From JAYZQT01 sp036136335 (GTDB lineage: Bacteria; Pseudomonadota; Alphaproteobacteria; MPNO01; UBA830), in the NCBI GenBank assembly GCA_036136335.1, contig JAYZQT010000064.1, positions 1-9,694 of the forward strand: DNA of 9,694 bases, given 5' to 3'. Below, piece by piece: positions 6,681 through 9,694 of this stretch (its first letter is position 1; the number at the start of each line of letters is the position of its first letter). The position numbers and the translations under genes are program-made. Below the pieces are notes generated by a model, which did no database searches, was not told where the DNA came from, and saw only the letters and a program-made list of their open reading frames with translations.

Positions 6681-6795
6681 ACGCCAGCGTCGATACAATA
6701 GGCATCAGCACCGACAAATTCACAGAATCCTTCATTCAATGGTGCACCGCCAACAAGGATGGTGTAATCATCCCGAATGCAATGGCGTCATCCAT
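6596..6795 (-). pseudogene. Corrinoid (cobalamin-binding) methyltransferase protein, C-terminal remnant
   Basis: The minus strand encodes IRDDYTILVGGAPLNEG, then FCEFVGADAYCIDAG, then VGVMTANAALDKLDEKA. This matches the end of the B12-binding domain of MtbC/MtaC/MttC-type corrinoid proteins, whose usual text is VKVMVGGAPVTEEFA followed by IGADGYAPDA. The cobalt-ligand motif DxHxxG and the four-helix cap are missing. Upstream, an ATG at 6795 reads MDDAIA in another frame; a deletion of a few bases near 6776 would join it to IRDDY, so the gene is both truncated and frameshifted. The frame ends at TGA 6598-6596, beyond the natural tail. In intact systems the corrinoid protein takes a methyl group from an MttB-type methylamine or betaine methyltransferase and passes it to tetrahydrofolate. 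Confidence 0.75.
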
Positions 6796-7047
6796 TATGT
6801 TACCTCATTTGACGCCATGCGACCACCGTGTGTTGCATCCACATAAAACACGACCATTTGTTACATTACATAGATAAATGCATCCGGTTAGTTTGTGATT
6901 TTGCAGATGGTAGATTAGGTGATACAGCTTTCCAGCTCTTGATTGTGGAATTGATTTTGTACCCTATGAGCGTTCGGTCTGAACAAGCTCCGTTTTCTTA
7001 TCCGCACCTCAGCCTGAATGTCGTCTGTCATATTCAAGGAGGTTGAA
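6796..7047. other. AT-rich non-coding stretch before the 7048 remnant
   Basis: Neither strand has a frame that I can assign. A minus-strand frame of 38 codons (6915-7031) starts MTDDIQAEVRIRKR but lacks a ribosome binding site. The stretch should hold the promoter for the plus-strand Rieske module; no clear boxes were found. At its right end, AAGGAGG (7036-7042) is a near-perfect ribosome binding site, five bases before GTG at 7048. Confidence 0.5.
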
Positions 7048-7266
7048 GTGACCAACAACACCGTCGAACTAGTGGGCCGGGCGAGGGGGCGACATGGACA
7101 CCGTGATCGGTGCCTTCGCCGTCGACCATGACCTATCGGTGCCATTACAATTACATGTCGAGGGTCGATCAGCAGCTGTTTCTGGACGGGAAACACTTTT
7201 TCCATGGACCCGACCAAGAAAAAGAAATTCGAGAAGGCGCTGAAACGGATGAAAGCTAGCCCTTGA
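7048..7266 (+). pseudogene. Frameshifted small gene upstream of the Rieske ferredoxin (unrecognised)
   Basis: AAGGAGG at 7036-7042 followed by GTG at 7048 is the strongest initiation signal in the window, yet its frame closes after 27 codons. Reading on in successive frames gives a coherent text: MTNNTVELVGRARG (frame 1); DMDTVIGAFAVDHD from 7091 (frame 2, after a run of five G at 7085-7089); CHYNYMSRVDQQLFLDGK from 7140 (frame 3); and MDPTKKKKFEKALKRMKASP from 7204 (frame 1 again), stopping at TGA 7264-7266. The last stop lies 25 bases before the Rieske start. This suggests a protein of about 70 residues in the same operon that has suffered several single-base shifts. I do not recognise the family. 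It could also be chance, or sequencing error in this stretch. Confidence 0.35.
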
Positions 7267-7291
7267 GACGGAAAGGAAAGGGGATGAAACG

Positions 7292-7639
7292 ATGACAAAT
7301 AGTGATGACGGCTGGTATCCTGTCGCGTCAACGGAGGATATCGACGAAGAAGACGTGCGCCAGGTGCGGCTCGGTGATCTGCTGCTGGCAATATACAACC
7401 TCGACGGGGAGTTCTTTGCGACCAGCGATATTTGCACCCACGAGGCTATCTGTTTGTCCGAGGGGGTGGTCGTGGGTGATATCATCGAGTGCCCGCGTCA
7501 TCAGGGACGGTTTCATATTCCGACGGGAGAGCCGAAGGGAGCTCCAGCAACCGTGCCAATCCGAACCTACCCCGTGAAGGTGGTTGACAGTCAAATTTAT
7601 GTGGCCGTGAGTGAATGGCCCGACGGAAATGAATTATGA
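7292..7639 (+). CDS. Rieske [2Fe-2S] ferredoxin of the ring-hydroxylating / MocE type
   Basis: This is a 115-residue soluble Rieske ferredoxin of full length. The cluster ligands are CTH (Cys48, His50) and CPRH (Cys67, His70), 16 residues between the two Cys-containing motifs, followed by QGRFHIPTGEP as in NDO-type ferredoxins. There is no membrane anchor and no catalytic oxygenase domain, so it is an electron carrier: it should take electrons from an FAD reductase (the 7932-9152 gene fits) and pass them to a terminal Rieske oxygenase or another acceptor not in the window. GGAAAGGAAAGGGG upstream of the ATG is a purine-rich ribosome binding site, though the closest G-run is about 8 bases away. 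Its TGA stop overlaps an ATG (ATGA, 7636-7639) that once started a PhnE gene. Confidence 0.92.
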   Translation: MTNSDDGWYPVASTEDIDEEDVRQVRLGDLLLAIYNLDGEFFATSDICTHEAICLSEGVVVGDIIECPRHQGRFHIPTGEPKGAPATVPIRTYPVKVVDSQIYVAVSEWPDGNEL

Positions 7640-7914
7640 CAACAAAACAAAACCTAGACCGCACATGGTTTCAGTAAAAGCAAGTCCGGATCGCTTTCAT
7701 GGGTATCGCTATCTATACTTGGGACGTCGCTTTTCGGGCTGCCACAGTGGTTGTATTTTTCGGGGCTGGCGGCATGGGTTGGTATATTAAACGCAACATC
7801 ATGCAGATTGAAACCCACCGTACCGCGGCGATCCTGCTTTTAATTATCGCTCTGGTGATCATTTCGGAAATGATCTCCGCTTGGGCGCGGGCCCGGATCT
7901 CCATGTCTCAATAG
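7636..7914 (+). pseudogene. PhnE permease gene with large internal deletion
   Basis: An ATG at 7636 overlaps the Rieske stop (ATGA) and reads MTTKQNLDRTWFQ before a TAA at 7675-7677. In the same frame, straight after the stop, the text continues QVRIAFMGIAIYTWDVAFRA, then FFGAGGMGWYIKRNI, a hydrophobic segment LLLIIALVIISEMISAW and a TAG at 7914. This is the last 76 or so residues of a PhnE-type permease, compare PQVLP-x-F-x-S-Y and FVGAGGIG of the intact copies. The EAA loop and the earlier membrane helices, about 200 codons, are missing. An in-frame internal deletion of a once full-length gene explains both ends. The ATG at 7699 could still make a 71-residue membrane peptide, but a working permease is excluded. 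It is not a recent copy of either intact phnE, as the text differs at many positions. Confidence 0.8.
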
Positions 7915-7931
7915 CTGCTGTATCACCATCC

Positions 7932-9152
7932 ATGAAACCTAAACCATCTATGATAGTTGTCGGTGCAGGGCAAGCCGGCGGTTGGGCGGCCCAAACGATG
8001 CGGACGGAAGGATTCCAAGGCCGTATTATCCTAGTGGGCGAAGAGACCCATCTCCCTTATGAGCGCCCCCCTTTGTCGAAGGGCCTTTTGGCGGGTGAGG
8101 GGACCCCCGAGCAATGCTATTTACAGGATAGATTACATTACCGGAAAAGAGATATTGAACTCAGGCTCGGCACTAAGGCGACAGTGTTGGACTTGGAAAG
8201 CCGTCAAGTTCACCTGAGTAACGGCGAAACCCTCGATTACGATAAACTTTTGCTGGCCACCGGATCACGGGTGCGAAAACTTGACGTTTCCGGCGGTAAG
8301 TTAGCCAACATTTTTTATCTTCGAACCATCGAGGATATGCTTTTGATCCGTCCGAGGCTGAAGCCTGGTGCTGATCTAGTCATCGTCGGAGGCGGTTATA
8401 TCGGTTTGGAAGTAGCGGCCACTGCCTGCGGACGCGGTTGCAACGTCACCGTGGTCGAGAGAGAACGTACCGTAATGAACCGCGTTGTAGCACCCGAGGT
8501 GGGCGCTTTTTTCGCTGAGGTTCATGAAAAGCAGGGCGTCAACTTGCAGTTTGGCGGATCCGTTGCCCGCTTTGAAGGACAACGGCGGGTCGAACGCGTT
8601 GTTTGCGATGACGGTACCGTTATTCCAGCAGATGTTGTGATCATTGGCGTCGGCGCTCGCCCAAATGATGAACTCGCGGCAGTCGCCGGCTTGGTTGTCG
8701 ACGATGGAATCGTCATCGACGAATACGGCCAAACCGTTGATCAACACGTCTTCGCTGCTGGCGATGTCGCAAATCATCCGAATGCCGTCCTTGGCCGACA
8801 TGTGCGGCTAGAATCCTGGCAAAACGCCCAAAACCAGGCTATTACCGTTGCCCAGACCATGTGCGGCAACCGAACGCCCTACCGCGACGTCCCATGGTTT
8901 TGGTCCGATCAGTTCAACCTTACCCTTCAGATCGTCGGTCTTGCGACTGATTGGGATTCCTTGGTTTATCGCGGCAATGTCGAGGAACAAAAATTTACTG
9001 TTTTCTATTTACGTGATGGAGCGGTCGTGGCAGCCAATGCGGTCAATAATCCACGCGACATACACTTTGCACGGCAGCTTGTAGCGGAGAAGCGGCGGAT
9101 CACCCCTAGTGTGCTGTCGGACCTACAGGTGCCCTTGAAAAAACTTTTTTGA
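7932..9152 (+). CDS. FAD-dependent, NADH-type ferredoxin reductase for the Rieske chain
   Basis: This is a 406-residue flavoprotein of usual length. The FAD motif is VVGAGQAGG (about residues 9-17), followed by YERPPLSK (43-50), a hallmark of class I oxygenase-type reductases such as putidaredoxin and rhodocoxin reductases. ATGSR is at 109-113. The NAD motif is IVGGGYIGLE (151-160), with Glu176 at the end of the next strand favouring NADH over NADPH. The second FAD motif is FAAGDVA (274-280), then the C-terminal reductase domain with WFWSDQF. It should pass electrons from NADH to the Rieske ferredoxin in the cytoplasm. A frame open from 7881 overlaps the PhnE remnant; the ATG at 7932 is chosen because the VVGAG strand follows directly, as in relatives. 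No strong ribosome binding site precedes it. A later ATG at 7950 would cut into the first strand. Confidence 0.93.
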   Translation: MKPKPSMIVVGAGQAGGWAAQTMRTEGFQGRIILVGEETHLPYERPPLSKGLLAGEGTPEQCYLQDRLHYRKRDIELRLGTKATVLDLESRQVHLSNGETLDYDKLLLATGSRVRKLDVSGGKLANIFYLRTIEDMLLIRPRLKPGADLVIVGGGYIGLEVAATACGRGCNVTVVERERTVMNRVVAPEVGAFFAEVHEKQGVNLQFGGSVARFEGQRRVERVVCDDGTVIPADVVIIGVGARPNDELAAVAGLVVDDGIVIDEYGQTVDQHVFAAGDVANHPNAVLGRHVRLESWQNAQNQAITVAQTMCGNRTPYRDVPWFWSDQFNLTLQIVGLATDWDSLVYRGNVEEQKFTVFYLRDGAVVAANAVNNPRDIHFARQLVAEKRRITPSVLSDLQVPLKKLF

Positions 9153-9215
9153 GGATCAACTTAGGTCTTTTTTTGTTGAGTGCTTTCCAGTTTTTAGACG
9201 ATCTGCAGAAAGGCC

Positions 9216-9275
9216 CTAATCAGACGGTCTTTCTTCCGTCGATGCTACGAGATGCCAGTCATCCATTCTTGTCAT
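9216..9275 (-). pseudogene. N-terminal remnant of a second Rieske ferredoxin gene
   Basis: On the minus strand, AGGGAG followed by ATA leads to an ATG at 9275-9273. The frame reads MTRMDDWHLVASTEERPSD and stops at TAG 9218-9216. This aligns with the start of the intact Rieske protein, MTNSDDGWYPVASTEDIDEE: shared are MT, DD, W, VASTE. After VASTEE the similarity ends. The start codon lies about 60 bases after the corrinoid tail in copy 2 of the direct repeat. The match is short, so homology is likely but not certain. The stretch cannot encode a cluster-binding protein. Confidence 0.5.
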
Positions 9276-9440
9276 TATCTCCCTCTTTCTTGCGAATTAA
9301 GAGATCGGGGACTGTCAACTTTTTCTTCCATTCTTCACTTATCCTTCCCTCGCAGACCTAAAGCCTAGCACAGTTGCTTTATCAGCCTTCTCGTCCAATT
9401 TATCGAGAGCCGCATTTGCCGTCATGACACCGCCTGTTTG
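9260..9440. repeat. Direct repeat copy 2 (about 181 bases), pair with 6433-6614
   Basis: This copy matches 6433-6614 in the same orientation from CATCC to GCCTGTTTG, after which the two diverge. It begins 107 bases after the reductase stop. It carries the third unit of the 49-base repeat (9384-9432). No target-site duplication or transposase gene was seen beside either copy, so a plain segmental duplication is as likely as transposition. Confidence 0.85.
9339..9431 (-). pseudogene. Corrinoid methyltransferase protein tail, second copy
   Basis: The minus strand reads GGVMTANAALDKLDEKADK, then ATVLGFRSAREG and TAA at 9341-9339. It corresponds to the tail fragment at 6513-6598 with the same stop position, and most differences between the two are conservative. 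Upstream of GGVM the text loses all resemblance to the corrinoid domain, so only about 30 codons remain. The frame stays open further upstream to an ATG at 9584, but that extension is antisense to a Sel1-type fragment and has no family pattern. Confidence 0.6.
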
Positions 9441-9481
9441 TTCGCAAGTTCTTCTAAAACCATTTCCTGTAATTTCTTTTG

Positions 9482-9598
9482 GATTTCCAAAAGGGACTTG
9501 CTGCGTCCGACAGAGGTGATTACGCAACCGCTTTACGTGAATGGAACCTGCTTGCCGAGCAGGAACGTGTCTCTGCCCAATCATCTATTACCGAATGA
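9482..9598 (+). pseudogene. Sel1/TPR-like repeat protein, fragment of first repeat
   Basis: The plus strand reads DFQKGLAASDRGDYATALRE, then WNLLAEQERVSAQ, ending at TGA 9596. This matches the segment after the signal peptide in many exported Sel1-repeat proteins, whose common text is ADFQKGLAAYDRGDYATAL followed by REWRPLAEQG. The start codon, the signal peptide and all later repeats are missing: a TAA closes the frame at 9470-9472 and the conserved GNA after AEQ is replaced. It is an isolated fragment, probably a leftover of another rearrangement at this end of the module. Confidence 0.65.
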
Positions 9599-9694
9599 CA
9601 ACGTGTTTGAGGCGGTAACCCCAAGGGGAAATGCGTGCGGCACATGCAATGTTTGTCGGGCATTTAACGTGTGGATTGATTTCTGCAGAACGTG
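9599..9694. other. Right edge, no recognisable feature
   Basis: Frames are open to the window edge on both strands, but none gives a family pattern I can name. The stretch may continue the decayed region that begins at 9216. Confidence 0.4.

Noticed and set aside
6915..7031. Minus-strand frame starting MTDDIQAEVRIRKR, considered as an MttB N-terminus
   Set aside because: No ribosome binding site, stops after 38 codons, and no clear MttB pattern.
7069..7485. Two overlapping minus-strand frames over the Rieske start
   Set aside because: Ser/Arg-rich text with no domain, antisense to the intact Rieske gene.
9214..9240. GACGG...CCGTC stem after the reductase gene as a terminator
   Set aside because: Five-pair stem, no U-tract, and the bases belong to the Rieske-like remnant on the other strand.
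9260..9340. TTAAGAGATCGGGGACTGTCAA block considered as a REP/RAYT-type transposon end
   Set aside because: It is explained as the spacer between a corrinoid tail and a Rieske start, is not an evident hairpin, and no RAYT gene is present.
6558..9432. Three 49-base units considered as a CRISPR-like array
   Set aside because: Spacing is irregular (25 bases and 2.7 kb), and the units encode a protein tail.

Overview
The window looks like an accessory, partly decayed metabolic region of a Gram-negative bacterium. I lean towards an alphaproteobacterium or a related environmental lineage, judged only from gene types: a tandem phosphonate-type permease pair, a ring-hydroxylating-type Rieske ferredoxin with its reductase, a corrinoid-protein remnant and a Sel1-type fragment. 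No rRNA, tRNA, CRISPR array or intact transposase was seen.

Left part (1-2709): the first codons of a zinc-type alcohol dehydrogenase run off the left edge on the minus strand (1-106). A doubtful short frame follows (348-533, minus), then a HAD-family phosphatase-like hydrolase (607-1236, minus). Across a 93-base divergent spacer with a perfect ATACCGGTAT palindrome lie a protein made of two tandem NHLP (nitrile-hydratase-like leader peptide) domains (1330-1872) and an alpha/beta hydrolase (1969-2709), both on the plus strand.

Central part (2721-6387, minus strand): a complete phosphonate-family ABC importer in the order phnC, phnD, phnE2, phnE1. A strong hairpin with a U-rich tail lies between phnD and the permeases and probably lowers permease expression relative to the binding protein.

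Right part (6433-9598): a mosaic of gene remnants around two intact genes, a Rieske [2Fe-2S] ferredoxin (7292-7639) and an FAD/NADH ferredoxin reductase (7932-9152). Between these two is a PhnE gene with a large internal deletion, whose start codon overlaps the Rieske stop (ATGA). A direct repeat of about 182 bases (6433-6614 and 9260-9440) brackets the module. Read on the minus strand, each copy is the last codons of a corrinoid (cobalamin-binding) methyltransferase protein plus about 60 bases of spacer; copy 2 continues into the first codons of another Rieske ferredoxin.

Taken together, the remnants suggest an ancestral cluster of corrinoid protein, Rieske ferredoxin, PhnCDE-type importer and ferredoxin reductase that was duplicated and then eroded. 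What remains could import a small oxyanion or C-P/C-N compound and supply electrons from NADH through FAD and the Rieske centre to a terminal enzyme outside the window. The substrate and the terminal enzyme cannot be read from this sequence.
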